From Bullifex porci (lineage in GTDB: Bacteria > Spirochaetota > Spirochaetia > Sphaerochaetales > Sphaerochaetaceae), in NCBI RefSeq assembly GCF_009695635.1, contig NZ_VUNN01000003.1:124001-188000 (forward strand): a stretch of 64,000 nt of DNA. Direction: 5' to 3'. Within the stretch, counting starts at the first letter, position 1. Each line of letters begins with the position of its first letter. Below are positions 17,677-27,393 of the stretch, in pieces. A program made the position numbers and the translations under genes. The notes under the pieces were generated by a model that saw only the letters and a program-made list of their open reading frames with translations, searched no databases and was not told the origin of the DNA.

Positions 17677-18882
17677 TTATTTCTTCTCCTTAGAGTCACT
17701 ATTAATATTTATCGGAAGGATGATATCATCCATTCTATCTGAATTAACTTCTTCATTACGCTTTGCTCTTCTTCTACTAATTCCCTTCTTAAGAGCCTGC
17801 TTTTCCTTATACTCTCTTACATATGATTTTCCCGATGAGAGTATAACTGCAATTGGCTTTAAGGATGGGATAACCAAACAAACAATTTGGATAATAGACA
17901 TAATTGGAACAGCCAAGAACATTCCAGCAATACCCCAAATATAGCCCCAGAAGGAAAGGGAAATAAGAATCATTAGTGGGGAAATATTCAATTGAACACC
18001 TTGAATTCTTGGGTCTATGATATTACCAAGTACCATCTCAATAGAAATTGTTAAAAGAGCTACATATAAAATCATAACCCAATCAGGAGTAAATTGAATT
18101 ACAGCCATCAAAATAGTCATACCTGTAACTACAATTGAACCAATAGTTGGGATAAAGTTCAAAATAAAGGCTAAGAAGCCCCAAAGCAGAGCAAAGTCAA
18201 GGCCAGTTACTAATGAAGTTAAGTAAAAGCATACTCCAGTTGCAAGACTGATAATCGTCTTTAATGTTAGATATTTTGCAATTTGCTTATTAATCTTTCC
18301 AAGTAAGGCTGAAAGCTTTTGCCCCTTCTCATTATCTAGAGCTACAGATACCTTTGGTAAAAAGGTTGATCTCTCAAAGAGGAGGAACATTAAAGTAATT
18401 AGGATAATCATTACATCTGAAAGCAATGATAAAACTCTTGATGAAATACTAGTAAGCCAACCCATTAAAAGGGAGTACCAATCAACATTTAAGGAACCAA
18501 TAAAAGAAAAGTTCTCAGGAACATCATCTAGATACTTAACTGCATATTGACTCAGTAGCATATCTACAGCCTTAACTCTTTCGGCGTAGTATGGGAGCTT
18601 TGCTATAAGCATATTTACCATTATACCCATAAAATAGCCAACTACTAGAAAAATAGAGACTACTAAAACCATTATTAAAATAATTGATATAGCATTAGGA
18701 ATCTTTAATTTTGCGAATTTTTCCATTAAAGGATTTATAAAGGCAAAGAGAAATAGAGCAAAAGCAACAGGGAGTGTTACCTCAGAGGTTGCTTTCAAAA
18801 CAAATAAGACAAGTATGACAATACCTAAAACTAAAACTGTCCTAATTTGTTTTAGGTAAGAGGAACTCATTTCTTCTTTCAT
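17677..18882 (-). CDS. AI-2E family transporter (YdiK/PerM-like)
   Basis: 401-aa membrane protein with about eight hydrophobic segments; the family moves small molecules or peptides, substrate unknown. Conserved stretches are FALLWGFLAFILNFIPTIGS and NIIDPRIQGVQLNISPL. The C-terminus is a basic cytoplasmic tail. Start at 18882 rather than the longer 18918 form: a promoter is positioned so that transcription begins at this ATG (leaderless). The longer form would start within the promoter. Confidence 0.87.
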   Translation of the reverse strand: MKEEMSSSYLKQIRTVLVLGIVILVLFVLKATSEVTLPVAFALFLFAFINPLMEKFAKLKIPNAISIILIMVLVVSIFLVVGYFMGIMVNMLIAKLPYYAERVKAVDMLLSQYAVKYLDDVPENFSFIGSLNVDWYSLLMGWLTSISSRVLSLLSDVMIILITLMFLLFERSTFLPKVSVALDNEKGQKLSALLGKINKQIAKYLTLKTIISLATGVCFYLTSLVTGLDFALLWGFLAFILNFIPTIGSIVVTGMTILMAVIQFTPDWVMILYVALLTISIEMVLGNIIDPRIQGVQLNISPLMILISLSFWGYIWGIAGMFLAVPIMSIIQIVCLVIPSLKPIAVILSSGKSYVREYKEKQALKKGISRRRAKRNEEVNSDRMDDIILPININSDSKEKK

Positions 18883-18889
18883 AGTAATG

Positions 18890-18918
18890 AGTTTAAAACA
18901 CAAGACAAAAAGTCTCAA
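18890..18918 (-). promoter_or_regulatory. Leaderless promoter of the AI-2E/mrp operon
   Basis: Minus strand TTGAGA (18918-18913), 17-nt spacer, TAAACT (18895-18890), then 7 nt to the ATG at 18882. No Shine-Dalgarno. Confidence 0.55.
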
Positions 18919-18930
18919 GGTATGTATTAT
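18902..18930 (+). promoter_or_regulatory. Leaderless promoter of the trmJ operon
   Basis: AAGACA (18902-18907), 17-nt spacer, TATTAT (18925-18930), then 7 nt to ATG 18938. Interleaved with the divergent AI-2E promoter. Confidence 0.5.
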
Positions 18931-18937
18931 TGGTTTA

Positions 18938-19678
18938 ATGGAAAAGCAAAGATATCTAGATAGAATTAATATAGTATTAGTCGATACTCAGGACGGAGCA
19001 AACATAGGCTCTGTCTGTAGAGCTATGAAAACTATGGGTATTACAGACCTCTCTTTAGTTACAAAGAGAAGCTATGATGATAATAGAGTAAGAACACTTG
19101 CCCTACATGCATCAGATATTTGGGAAAATGCAAAATACTTTTCTTCTCTTGAGGAGGCCTTAAAGGATAGTATTTTTGCAGTTGGTGCTACTAGAAGAAG
19201 AGGAAAGCATAGGAAATTATCAGCATACTCTCCTGAGCAATTAGCAGACCATTTACTAACTCTACCAGATGGAAAGGTTTCTATAGTCTTTGGTAGAGAA
19301 TCTGATGGACTTAGAGATGATGAGGTGTCACTTTGTAGCTCAATAGTAACTATCCCAACAAGCGATGCTTTTCCATCACTAAATTTATCTCAAGCAGTTC
19401 AAATTATTACATATACTCTATTTCAAAGAGCTCAAGAGTATCCTGCCGGAAAGAGTGCTGTTACTCGTGATAGAATAGAAAAGGCAAGCATTGAGGCTTG
19501 TGAGCACCTATCTAATATTGGATATTTTAAATGGGATGAGGAGAAAAGGTGGCTAAATCAATTCTTTAAGGATACACTTGAAAAAGCAGGTCTCCAGGAA
19601 GGAGAGATGCAGCTCTTTGATAAGCTATTTAGAAAAATAGAGAAAATTAAAATCCACAAGGATGAAAAAAATGAATGA
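18938..19678 (+). CDS. trmJ: SpoU-family RNA methyltransferase, TrmJ-like
   Basis: SAM-dependent 2'-O-methyltransferase of the SPOUT class; TrmJ modifies position 32 of tRNAs. 246 aa with motif 1 DGANIGSVCRAM, motif 2 IVFGRESDGL and motif 3 SLNLSQAVQIITYTL, the latter forming the trefoil knot. Start at 18938 (MEKQRYL) is chosen because the family begins close to this point and a -10 box lies 7 nt upstream; there is no Shine-Dalgarno. First of four overlapping genes. Confidence 0.87.
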   Translation: MEKQRYLDRINIVLVDTQDGANIGSVCRAMKTMGITDLSLVTKRSYDDNRVRTLALHASDIWENAKYFSSLEEALKDSIFAVGATRRRGKHRKLSAYSPEQLADHLLTLPDGKVSIVFGRESDGLRDDEVSLCSSIVTIPTSDAFPSLNLSQAVQIITYTLFQRAQEYPAGKSAVTRDRIEKASIEACEHLSNIGYFKWDEEKRWLNQFFKDTLEKAGLQEGEMQLFDKLFRKIEKIKIHKDEKNE

Positions 19679-20480
19679 AAAGAATTTCTTAAATCCACTT
19701 CCACGTGTTGTTGCACATCGTGGGGATAGCATTAACTATCCAGAAAATACTCTTCCTGCATTTTTATCTGCAGTTAAGATGAATATAGATATTGTAGAAA
19801 CAGATGTACATCTTACTAAGGATGGTGTGCTAGTAATTTGGCACGACCCTACCTTAGAGAGAAATACAAATGGTAGTGGTACTTTAGAGAGTCATACCTT
19901 AGCTGAGCTAAAGCAGCTAGATGCAGGCTATACATTTACAAAGGATGGTGGTAAGACCTTCCCTTTCCGTGGTAAGGGTGTTCAAATATGTACTCTCTCT
20001 GAAGCATTAGAGGCATGTCCAGAGCAACGCTTTAATATCGATTTAAAGAGTAAGGAGCCAGAAATAGTAGATGTATTTATCGATACTATTAGAAAGCATA
20101 AGGCAGAAAATAGAGTTTGTGGAGCATCGTTTCATCTATCAAATTTAAAGGCTCTTAGAGCAAAGGCTCCAGATATCTTAACCTCTATTACAACTCTTGA
20201 AGTAATTCCTCTACTTTTAAAGCAAAAGCTACACATCCTTCCAAAGAGCTTTAAAAGGAAGATTATTTTCCAAATTCCAAAGGAGCAATGGGGAATTAAG
20301 GTTGTCACACCAGACTTTGTTAAGCAGATGAAGAAAAGAGATGCTATAATTATGGTTTGGACAATAAATGATGAAAAAACTATGAGAGAGCTTTTCTCAA
20401 TGGGTGTCGATTCTGTTATGACAGATGACCCAGAATTAGTTATTAAAGTTGCAAAGGAGATGAATATTCGTGAAAAGTGA
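19671..20480 (+). CDS. Glycerophosphodiester phosphodiesterase
   Basis: Releases glycerol-3-phosphate from glycerophosphodiesters. GDPD motifs: VAHRGDSINYPENT, ETDVHLTKDG, VIWHDPTLERNTNGSG, and the late VWTINDEKTMRELFSMGVD. 269 aa from the ATG at 19671, which has AAGG at usable spacing; an ATG at 19662 is possible. No signal peptide, so cytoplasmic. Overlaps trmJ by 8 nt and the next gene by 11 nt. Confidence 0.88.
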   Translation: MNEKNFLNPLPRVVAHRGDSINYPENTLPAFLSAVKMNIDIVETDVHLTKDGVLVIWHDPTLERNTNGSGTLESHTLAELKQLDAGYTFTKDGGKTFPFRGKGVQICTLSEALEACPEQRFNIDLKSKEPEIVDVFIDTIRKHKAENRVCGASFHLSNLKALRAKAPDILTSITTLEVIPLLLKQKLHILPKSFKRKIIFQIPKEQWGIKVVTPDFVKQMKKRDAIIMVWTINDEKTMRELFSMGVDSVMTDDPELVIKVAKEMNIREK

Positions 20481-21576
20481 TGTTTACTTTACTAACCTAA
20501 GAACAGGCTTTAACAACTCTCTACTTGATAAGCTAGAGAGACTGATGACTAAGGCAGGTATTTCAAATATCGATTTTAAGGATAAATATGTTGCTATTAA
20601 AATGCACTTTGGAGAGCCAGGTAACCTTGCATTCCTTAGACCAAACTGGGCTAAATGTGTTGCATCAAAGGTTAAGGAGCTGGGTGGAAAGCCTTTCTTA
20701 ACAGATTGTAATACTCTCTATGTTGGCGGAAGAAAGAATGCTTTAGACCACCTTCTAACTGCAGAGGAAAATGGCTTTAGCTACATCTCAACAGGGTGTC
20801 AAATTATCATTGGTGATGGACTTAAGGGTAGCGATGATATCGAGGTCCCAGTTGAAGACGGAAAGTACATTAAGAGTGCTAAAATCGGAAGAGCGATCAT
20901 GGATGCAGATGTATTTATCTCCCTTAACCACTTTAAGGGCCATGAAGGAACAGGCTTTGGCGGTGCATTAAAAAATATCGGTATGGGATGTGGCTCTAGA
21001 CGCGGTAAGATGGAGATGCACGTCTCAGGAAAGCCAAATGTTAATTTAGATAAGTGTATCGGCTGTGGTATGTGTACAAAGATATGTGCTCACCAGGCTC
21101 CAATAATTAAGGATAGAAAGTGTACTATCGACCATGAACGCTGTGTTGGCTGTGGAAGATGTATCGCAATATGTCCTAAGGATGCAATACAGGAAGGAAC
21201 CTCTCACTCAAATGAAATTCTAAATTGCAGAATGATGGAGTATGCTAAAGGTGTTCTTTCAGGTCGTGATTGCTTCCATATCTCAATTGCAATTGATATT
21301 TCACCTAATTGTGATTGCCATGGTGAAAATGATATGCCAATTATTCCAAATATTGGACTCTTTGCTTCCTTTGATCCAGTTGCATTAGACCAAGCATGTG
21401 CTGATATGGCAAATAAGATGCCAGAAAACCCTAATTCAATGCTCAGTGAAGCAAAAAAATGTCACCATGACCACTTTGATGATATCCACCCAGATACCTC
21501 ATGGAAGCAGGGTCTTGAATATGCTGAGTCTATCGGATTAGGAACAAGACAATATAATTTAATCGAAGTTAAATGA
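20470..21576 (+). CDS. DUF362 protein with two [4Fe-4S] ferredoxin motifs
   Basis: 368 aa. The N-terminal DUF362 domain (~1-190; KMHFGEPGN, ISLNHFKGHEGTGFGGALKN) is followed by two clusters, CIGCGMCTKIC and CVGCGRCIAICPKDA, each with the CxxCxxCxxxC spacing for a 4Fe-4S centre. Redox role unknown; the family is common in anaerobes. GTG start with AAGGAG upstream. Confidence 0.85.
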   Translation: MKSDVYFTNLRTGFNNSLLDKLERLMTKAGISNIDFKDKYVAIKMHFGEPGNLAFLRPNWAKCVASKVKELGGKPFLTDCNTLYVGGRKNALDHLLTAEENGFSYISTGCQIIIGDGLKGSDDIEVPVEDGKYIKSAKIGRAIMDADVFISLNHFKGHEGTGFGGALKNIGMGCGSRRGKMEMHVSGKPNVNLDKCIGCGMCTKICAHQAPIIKDRKCTIDHERCVGCGRCIAICPKDAIQEGTSHSNEILNCRMMEYAKGVLSGRDCFHISIAIDISPNCDCHGENDMPIIPNIGLFASFDPVALDQACADMANKMPENPNSMLSEAKKCHHDHFDDIHPDTSWKQGLEYAESIGLGTRQYNLIEVK

Positions 21577-22682
21577 CAGATAAACAAAAAGATGATGCAC
21601 TTTCCTTTGCTAATAAATTGGCAGAGGAAAGTGATGAAAAAAAAGTAAATGAAGCCATAAGTAAGGTCGATAAGTTTAAAGATAACAAGGTAATTAAGGG
21701 CCTTTGGGATAATATACTTATATTAATCGAGATAATAAAATCTCCACTCTTTCAAAGAACTGTATCTATTGGTGCTATTGCAGCTATTTTATATCTAGTC
21801 TCTCCAATTGATATAATACCAGATATTATATTAGGAGTAGGACTCCTTGATGATGCCTTTATTATCTCAACTATGGTTGCTGGGGTTGTAAAGAATATAA
21901 AAAAGGATCCAATTAAGGCTATTAGATTTATCGACTCTCTACCATCTCACCTTAAGGATACAGCAGCAAAGCTATTTGGTGTTACTGCTGGTGCTATTGC
22001 AGGCTACAAGGCAGGAGAGGTAGCAGGAGATTACCTAAAAACTCATAACATAGAAAAGACATTAGAAAATGTTGTAAAGGAAAATAAAACCCTCGATGAG
22101 ATTTTATTTGAGCAAAAGAATGAAATAGCTTCTCTTGCAACAGCCTTCTTAGCTAAGGAAATGAGGAAGAGCATTAGAGAGTCCTTTAAAAAGAGAATTA
22201 CAAAGAGTCTTTTAGTACTTAGCTTCACACTACTCGCTGTTGTTCTTACTCTTGTTCCTCTATTTGGAAATGCATCTAAATATGTTGCATCCTTCTTCTT
22301 ACTTGCAGGATATCTATTAACAGCTGTTTTAATAGTTTCAGCTCTAAAAAAATTTATTCCATATATTATTTCGATAATAAAGCAAAAAAGCATTATTAAA
22401 GGAATAGAAGCAAAATTATTAGCTGAATATGAAATTCTTCAAAGAGGAAAAGAGGTTCTATATAGGATTTCAGAGAAGCTTAATATTAATATTGCTCTTT
22501 CTTCAGAGGATTTAAAGAAGCTAGCAAAGTATCTCTTAAAGAGCTTTTATCAAGAAATATTACTCTATATCTTAGGCTCAGCTATGATAGTAATTGCCTT
22601 TATGGCAATTAGAGTTGGAGTTACAACCTCAAGTGTTGCTTTTACTCCATTGAAGCTTCTTTTATTCCCATTCTTTGTATAA
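21573..22682 (+). CDS. YkvA-like (DUF1232) membrane protein
   Basis: 369 aa. A DUF1232/YkvA motif (LYLVSPIDIIPDIILGVGLLDD) spans about residues 66-90, followed by a Gly/Ala-rich helix, a charged linker and three more hydrophobic segments near 210-260 and the C-terminus. Function unknown; DUF1232 proteins are predicted membrane proteins. Start overlaps the DUF362 stop (ATGA). Ends the operon before a hairpin shared with nagB. Confidence 0.75.
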   Translation: MTDKQKDDALSFANKLAEESDEKKVNEAISKVDKFKDNKVIKGLWDNILILIEIIKSPLFQRTVSIGAIAAILYLVSPIDIIPDIILGVGLLDDAFIISTMVAGVVKNIKKDPIKAIRFIDSLPSHLKDTAAKLFGVTAGAIAGYKAGEVAGDYLKTHNIEKTLENVVKENKTLDEILFEQKNEIASLATAFLAKEMRKSIRESFKKRITKSLLVLSFTLLAVVLTLVPLFGNASKYVASFFLLAGYLLTAVLIVSALKKFIPYIISIIKQKSIIKGIEAKLLAEYEILQRGKEVLYRISEKLNINIALSSEDLKKLAKYLLKSFYQEILLYILGSAMIVIAFMAIRVGVTTSSVAFTPLKLLLFPFFV

Positions 22683-22689
22683 ATAATTA

Positions 22690-22709
22690 GGACTGCCAAG
22701 AGGCAGTCC
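22690..22709. terminator. Hairpin between convergent DUF1232 and nagB genes
   Basis: Perfect 8-bp stem GGACTGCC / GGCAGTCC with loop AAGA. T-runs are poor on both strands, so it may act as a weak bidirectional terminator or a 3'-end stabiliser. Confidence 0.65.
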
Positions 22710-22719
22710 CATAAAGCTC

Positions 22720-23529
22720 TTAGAGAATTTTCTCTACATCAAGATTTGTTGACTCAATATCTTTAAAATATTTATATGTATCAACCTTAAGCTCTCCACA
22801 AGCTGGCTCATCACATACGATTAATGCATTTGGATGCATCTGAAGCGCAGAACAGGTCCAAGCCTGAGAAACAGAGCCCTCAATAGTTGCCTGTAAGGCT
22901 CTAGCCTTGCTATGACCATTAACTAATACTACAACCTCACGGCTATCAGTAACTGTCTGAACACCAACTGTTAAAGCTGTATTAGGAACCTTGTTGATAT
23001 CTCCACCAAAGAAACGAGAGTTCATAACCTTTGTATCATAGGTTAAGGTCTTTTGACGTGTTCTTGAGCTAAGAGAGCTAAATGGCTCATTAAAAGCAAT
23101 GTGACCATCAGCACCAATACCACCTAAGAAAAGATCAATACCACCATAGGACTTAATCTTCTCTTCATAACGAGCACATTCTGCTTTAACATCCTCAGCA
23201 TTACCATTTAACATATTAATATTCTCAGCAGGAATATCAATGTGGTTAAAGAAATTCTCATGCATAAATGTCCAATATGACTGCTCATGGTCTCTAGGAA
23301 GACCTACATATTCATCCATGTTAAAGGTAATAACATTCTTAAAAGAAATATATCCAGCCTTATTAAGTCTAATAAGCTCCTTATAGGTTCCAATTGGGGA
23401 GGATCCTGTTGGAAGACCTAAAATAAAAGGTCTATCACTAACCTTCTGATGATCCTTTATTGTCTTTGCGATATGTCTAGCAGCCCAAAGTGAAAGCTTT
23501 TCATAATCGTTTTGAATAATAACACGCAT
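22720..23529 (-). CDS. nagB: Glucosamine-6-phosphate deaminase
   Basis: Converts glucosamine-6-phosphate to fructose-6-phosphate and ammonia. Motifs: [49 protein letters not shown] and SSLSSRTR. 269 aa from the ATG at 23529 (MRVIIQ), which has AGGAG upstream; an in-frame start at 23559 falls in the operator region and is rejected. A 15-bp palindrome just upstream suggests amino-sugar control. No nagA is in the window. Confidence 0.95.
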   Translation of the reverse strand: MRVIIQNDYEKLSLWAARHIAKTIKDHQKVSDRPFILGLPTGSSPIGTYKELIRLNKAGYISFKNVITFNMDEYVGLPRDHEQSYWTFMHENFFNHIDIPAENINMLNGNAEDVKAECARYEEKIKSYGGIDLFLGGIGADGHIAFNEPFSSLSSRTRQKTLTYDTKVMNSRFFGGDINKVPNTALTVGVQTVTDSREVVVLVNGHSKARALQATIEGSVSQAWTCSALQMHPNALIVCDEPACGELKVDTYKYFKDIESTNLDVEKIL

Positions 23530-23544
23530 AGTTTTTCTCCTTCT

Positions 23545-23559
23545 ATGGTATCTTACCAT
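23545..23559. promoter_or_regulatory. Palindromic candidate operator before nagB
   Basis: ATGGTA-TCT-TACCAT, perfect 6-bp arms, between the nagB ribosome site and a possible -10 (TATTAC, 23571-23566). Regulator unknown; NagC or GntR types are plausible. Confidence 0.45.
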
Positions 23560-23607
23560 GAAAGAGTAATAGACACAATTAAATTAAGAAATGCAAGAAA
23601 ATATAAA

Positions 23608-23630
23608 AGCCACAGTATTTAGCTGTGACT
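23608..23630 (-). terminator. Terminator of the DUF3842-mnmA operon
   Basis: Minus-strand stem AGTCACAG / CTGTGGCT (one G.U pair) with a 7-nt loop, followed by TTTTATATTTT. Confidence 0.75.
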
Positions 23631-23638
23631 TAATATTA

Positions 23639-24706
23639 TTAACAATCAATAATTCCACCTGCAATAAGTACATCGTTATCATAAACAACAGCACTTTGAC
23701 CACAGGTTGCAGCCTTTACATATGAGAGGAATTTAACCACAAAGCCATCCTCTGTCTTAATTACATGTGCTGCATCACCATTACTTGCAGAGCGAATTTT
23801 TACTGTATAAATTTTATCCTCTTCAAAATCTGTGCGTGAAACGTAGTTAACATTCTTTACATTCACTTGTGTTTGATGAGTCTCCTCGTCATAGCCAACG
23901 ACAACCTGGTTTTTAACGCTATCGAGAGCAATAACATATAGAGGTCTAGGAGCAGCAATACCAAGCCCCTTTCTTTGACCTATTGTATAGTGCCAAAAGC
24001 CATTGTGGTGACCAAGAACCTTACCTTCGCTATTTACAATATCACCAACCTTATCTTCAACCCCTAGTAAATCAGAGTAATCTCCACCATAGAAGTCTTG
24101 GCTCTCATCCATATCCTCTCTATGAAAGCCCATCTTTACATCAATCTTTCTAACCTCACTCTTCTTTAAATCCCCAAGTGGAAAGAGTGTTCTAGCTAGC
24201 TGCTCTTGAGTTAATCGATATAAGAAATATGATTGATCCTTTTTTGCATCTGCAGCCTTATGCAATTCATAGCGATCACTATCCTTGTTATAGATAATCT
24301 TTGCATAGTGTCCAGTTGCAAAGTAATCAAAATCTATTCCAGAGGCTTTTGCAAAATCTACTAGGGCACCAAACTTTATCTTTGCATTACACCAAACACA
24401 AGGGTTTGGAGTACGACCATGCATATATTCAAATCTAAAATTCTCTAATACTGTACTTTCATATATATCTGAGCAATCTAAGACTCTATATTCAATACCG
24501 AGCTTTCTACAAAACTCTGCAATTTCCTCTTTATCTTCAGCCTCAGCTGGTGAGTAGCAGCTATTTGCACTAACTGGAGCTGGGTATGGTGAATCCTTTT
24601 TCCAAATTAACATAGTAACACCAGTTACATCATGTCCAGCCTGCTTTAATAAATATGCACTAACGCAGGAATCTATTCCACCTGAGAGTCCAACAAGTAC
24701 CTTCAT
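23639..24706 (-). CDS. mnmA: tRNA 2-thiouridylase, MnmA family (divergent)
   Basis: Thiolates U34 of tRNA; ATP-pyrophosphatase PP-loop GLSGGIDSCVS, then NPCVWCNAKIKFG (Cys103 and Cys106), ATGHYAKI and KKDQSYFLYRL. 355 aa, usual length. Classical MnmA has a single Cys in the NPxxxCN motif and a second catalytic Cys in a STGICFIG-type motif. Here the corresponding segment reads ESQDFYGGD (201-209) with no Cys, and the first motif has CxxC. This suggests a different sulfur chemistry, perhaps iron-sulfur dependent (inference). AGGAG ribosome site. Confidence 0.82.
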   Translation of the reverse strand: MKVLVGLSGGIDSCVSAYLLKQAGHDVTGVTMLIWKKDSPYPAPVSANSCYSPAEAEDKEEIAEFCRKLGIEYRVLDCSDIYESTVLENFRFEYMHGRTPNPCVWCNAKIKFGALVDFAKASGIDFDYFATGHYAKIIYNKDSDRYELHKAADAKKDQSYFLYRLTQEQLARTLFPLGDLKKSEVRKIDVKMGFHREDMDESQDFYGGDYSDLLGVEDKVGDIVNSEGKVLGHHNGFWHYTIGQRKGLGIAAPRPLYVIALDSVKNQVVVGYDEETHQTQVNVKNVNYVSRTDFEEDKIYTVKIRSASNGDAAHVIKTEDGFVVKFLSYVKAATCGQSAVVYDNDVLIAGGIIDC

Positions 24707-24739
24707 ACAATTCTCCTAAGTAAAAGTCTATAAAATAGT

Positions 24740-25171
24740 TTAACCCTCCTGCAAGTGGGGTAATTGCATGAGCTTATCCATTTCAAAAAGTACTCCATTT
24801 ACCATAGTAGCAATAGATGTATTATTAACTCCAATTACTATATTGCTACATAGGTTAACTGGGATTAATAATCTTTTTGCTCGACTTTTCCCTACCGCCT
24901 TTGCCATCTTTGGTGTTACCTCTCCAAAGAGAGAGTTAGCAACAACAATACCAACTGGACCAATTATTACATCGGCATCCTTTACATTAACCTTTAAAGG
25001 GTTTTCACCTGTTGCAGAAATATCTGCACCAGCCTTAAGCATAGCTTGGGTGGCAACAGCATTAGTTCCAATAGCAACAACTGAAATAGCATCATTGTAT
25101 TTTCCCTTTAATGCTGAAATTACTTGCTTTCCAAGGCCACCACCTTGTCCATCGATTACTACTACCTTCAT
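24740..25171 (-). CDS. DUF3842 family protein
   Basis: 143-aa cytoplasmic protein with a nucleotide-binding-like glycine-rich start (VVVIDGQGGGLGKQVI) and a Rossmann-like strand pattern; the family has no assigned function. ADVIIGPVGIVVANSLFGEVT and IPVNLCSNIVIGV are typical. It has no Shine-Dalgarno; a -10 box ends 6 nt before the ATG, predicting a leaderless mRNA. That promoter overlaps the fusA terminator. Followed by mnmA after 33 nt. Confidence 0.8.
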   Translation of the reverse strand: MKVVVIDGQGGGLGKQVISALKGKYNDAISVVAIGTNAVATQAMLKAGADISATGENPLKVNVKDADVIIGPVGIVVANSLFGEVTPKMAKAVGKSRAKRLLIPVNLCSNIVIGVNNTSIATMVNGVLFEMDKLMQLPHLQEG

Positions 25172-25177
25172 AGGCTA

Positions 25178-25206
25178 ATCATAGCAAAAAGAAAAGGCCG
25201 TGAAAA
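25178..25206 (-). promoter_or_regulatory. Leaderless promoter of DUF3842, overlapping the fusA terminator
   Basis: Minus strand TTTTCA (25206-25201), 17-nt spacer, TATGAT (25183-25178), then 6 nt to the ATG. The -35 lies in the fusA terminator hairpin and the spacer in its T-run. Confidence 0.5.
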
Positions 25207-25214
25207 TCACGGCC
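25196..25214 (-). terminator. fusA terminator
   Basis: Perfect 8-bp stem GGCCGTGA / TCACGGCC with a 3-nt loop; minus strand followed by TTTTCTTTTT. Confidence 0.88.
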
Positions 25215-25239
25215 CTTTGAAAGCTTATGGTTAAAAAGA

Positions 25240-27348
25240 TTATTTCTTTTCAGCCTTTTTCTTTTCTTCATATTTCTTCTTGAGATCATCAGAAACACTC
25301 TGTGGAACCTTACCATACTTAGCAACTTCCATTGTGAATTCTGCTTTACCCTGAGAGAGAGAACGAAGAACTGTTGAATAACCAAACATCTCTGAGAGTG
25401 GTACTTCAGCAATAACCTGACACTGGTTGTTATCCTCTGTTGAGCTTATGATCATACCTCTTCTCTGGTTGATAGAACCGAAGATATTACCCTGGAACTC
25501 AGATGGACCTTCAACCTCTACCTTCATGATAGGCTCAAGAATAGCTGGCTTAGCCTTCTCATATGCATCACGGAATGCACCAATAGCTGCAGTCTGGAAT
25601 GCCATATCTGAAGAGTCTACTGGGTGCCAAGCACCATCGTTAACAACACATCTTACACCTACTACTGGGAATCCAATCTGGGTACCCTTCTTCATAGCTG
25701 TCTGGAAGCCCTTATCACAAGATGGGATATACTCTGTAGGAATAGCACCACCCTTAACTTCATCAACGAATTCGTAGTCCTTAACCTCTTCACCATCAAC
25801 CTGAACGATTGGTTCGATGTAACCAGCAACACGAGCATACTGACCAGAACCACCAGTCTGCTTCTTGTGAGTGAAGTTAAAGTCTGCTCTCTGTGTGATA
25901 GCTTCTCTATATGCTACCTCTGGCTGACCAACCTCTACCTCTGCCTTATACTCTCTCTTCATTCTTTCGATATATACATCGAGGTGGAGCTCACCCATAC
26001 CCTTGATGATTGTCTGAGATGATTCAGGATCAACATAGGTCTGGAATGTTGGGTCTTCCTTAGTAAATCTGTTAAGAGCCTTAGCCATGTTATCAGCAGC
26101 CTTCTTATCAACTGGCTTAATAGCAAGAGAAATAACTGGCTTTGGTACATACATACTTGTCATTGAGTAGTTAATTCCAGGAGCACAGAATGTATCACCT
26201 GAAGCACAATCAATACCAAAGAGTGCAGCGATTTCACCACATCCAGCTTCGTTGATATCTTCCATTGTAGAAGCGTGCATCTTTACGAGACGACCAACAC
26301 GGAACTTCTTTCTTGATCTTGTATTGAAAAGTTCATCACCCTTCTTAATCTTACCCTGATAGATACGGATATAAGTAAGCTGACCAAACTGTCCATCCTC
26401 AAGCTTGAATGCAAGGATTACTGGAGGAAGAGTTTCATCTGAAGGAAGCTCAATTTCCTTTTCACCATCATCAAGGTCAAGTGCAAAGTTATGAACATCT
26501 GTTGGATTTGGAAGATAGTCGATAACACCATCGAGGAGCTTCTGAATACCCTTATTCTTATAAGCAGAACCCATAAATACAGGAACTAAGCGAAGTGCAA
26601 TAGTTTCTTCACGAACAACCTTCTTAATAAGATCAGTTGTTACTGCATCCTCGAGCATAGCCTCCATGAGCTCTTCTGAGTTCATTGAGATTGTATCTAA
26701 GAGCTCTTCTCTCTTGCTCTGAGCCTCATCAAGGAGCTCTGCAGGAATTTCTGCTTCTCTGATACCCTTACCATCTTCACCTGCATCGAAGTAATAAGCC
26801 TTCATCTCAACAAGGTCAACAACACCCTGGAGCTTATCTTCGAGACCAATAGGAATCTGCATAAGTACAGCATTAAGACCGAGCTTCTCACAAAGCTGAT
26901 CCTTAACACGATAAGGATTTGCGCCAGAACGGTCACACTTATTTACGAATGCGATACGTGGTACATGATATCTCTTCATCTGGCGGTCAACTGTGATTGA
27001 CTGTGACTGTACACCACCAACGGAACAAAGAACGAGGATAGCACCATCAAGAACTCTGAGAGAGCGTTCTACTTCAATGGTAAAGTCAACGTGACCCGGA
27101 GTATCGATGACGTTAATTTCATGACCCTTCCAGTATACGTTTGTAGCAGCAGATGCAATTGTAATACCTCTTTCTCTTTCGAGCTCCATAGAGTCCATAG
27201 TGGCACCTACGCCATCCTTACCTTTAACATCGTGGATTGCGTGAATCTTGTTACAATAATAAAGGATACGTTCACTGAGAGTAGTCTTACCTGAGTCGAT
27301 ATGAGCACTAATACCAATGTTTCTCATATCCTGAAGGTTGTTTGCCAT
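25240..27348 (-). CDS. fusA: Elongation factor G
   Basis: Ribosomal translocation GTPase. G1 [10 protein letters not shown]2/G3 region [11 protein letters not shown] and DTPGHVDF, G4 NKCDRSG. 702 aa from the ATG at 27348, which has AGAGGT upstream; the in-frame start at 27399 lies in the leader. AHIDSGKTT differs from the AHIDAGKTT of canonical EF-G and resembles the EF-G2/mitochondrial-type group, so it may not be the only EF-G. No rpsL/rpsG/tuf genes adjoin. Confidence 0.93.
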   Translation of the reverse strand: MANNLQDMRNIGISAHIDSGKTTLSERILYYCNKIHAIHDVKGKDGVGATMDSMELERERGITIASAATNVYWKGHEINVIDTPGHVDFTIEVERSLRVLDGAILVLCSVGGVQSQSITVDRQMKRYHVPRIAFVNKCDRSGANPYRVKDQLCEKLGLNAVLMQIPIGLEDKLQGVVDLVEMKAYYFDAGEDGKGIREAEIPAELLDEAQSKREELLDTISMNSEELMEAMLEDAVTTDLIKKVVREETIALRLVPVFMGSAYKNKGIQKLLDGVIDYLPNPTDVHNFALDLDDGEKEIELPSDETLPPVILAFKLEDGQFGQLTYIRIYQGKIKKGDELFNTRSRKKFRVGRLVKMHASTMEDINEAGCGEIAALFGIDCASGDTFCAPGINYSMTSMYVPKPVISLAIKPVDKKAADNMAKALNRFTKEDPTFQTYVDPESSQTIIKGMGELHLDVYIERMKREYKAEVEVGQPEVAYREAITQRADFNFTHKKQTGGSGQYARVAGYIEPIVQVDGEEVKDYEFVDEVKGGAIPTEYIPSCDKGFQTAMKKGTQIGFPVVGVRCVVNDGAWHPVDSSDMAFQTAAIGAFRDAYEKAKPAILEPIMKVEVEGPSEFQGNIFGSINQRRGMIISSTEDNNQCQVIAEVPLSEMFGYSTVLRSLSQGKAEFTMEVAKYGKVPQSVSDDLKKKYEEKKKAEKK

Positions 27349-27393
27349 AATATAAAACCTCTTATAATAAAAATCACTGTTTAGAATATAAAT

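Noticed and set aside
25427-26022. Plus-strand open frames opposite fusA
   Set aside because: Shadows of the conserved fusA frame with no start signals.
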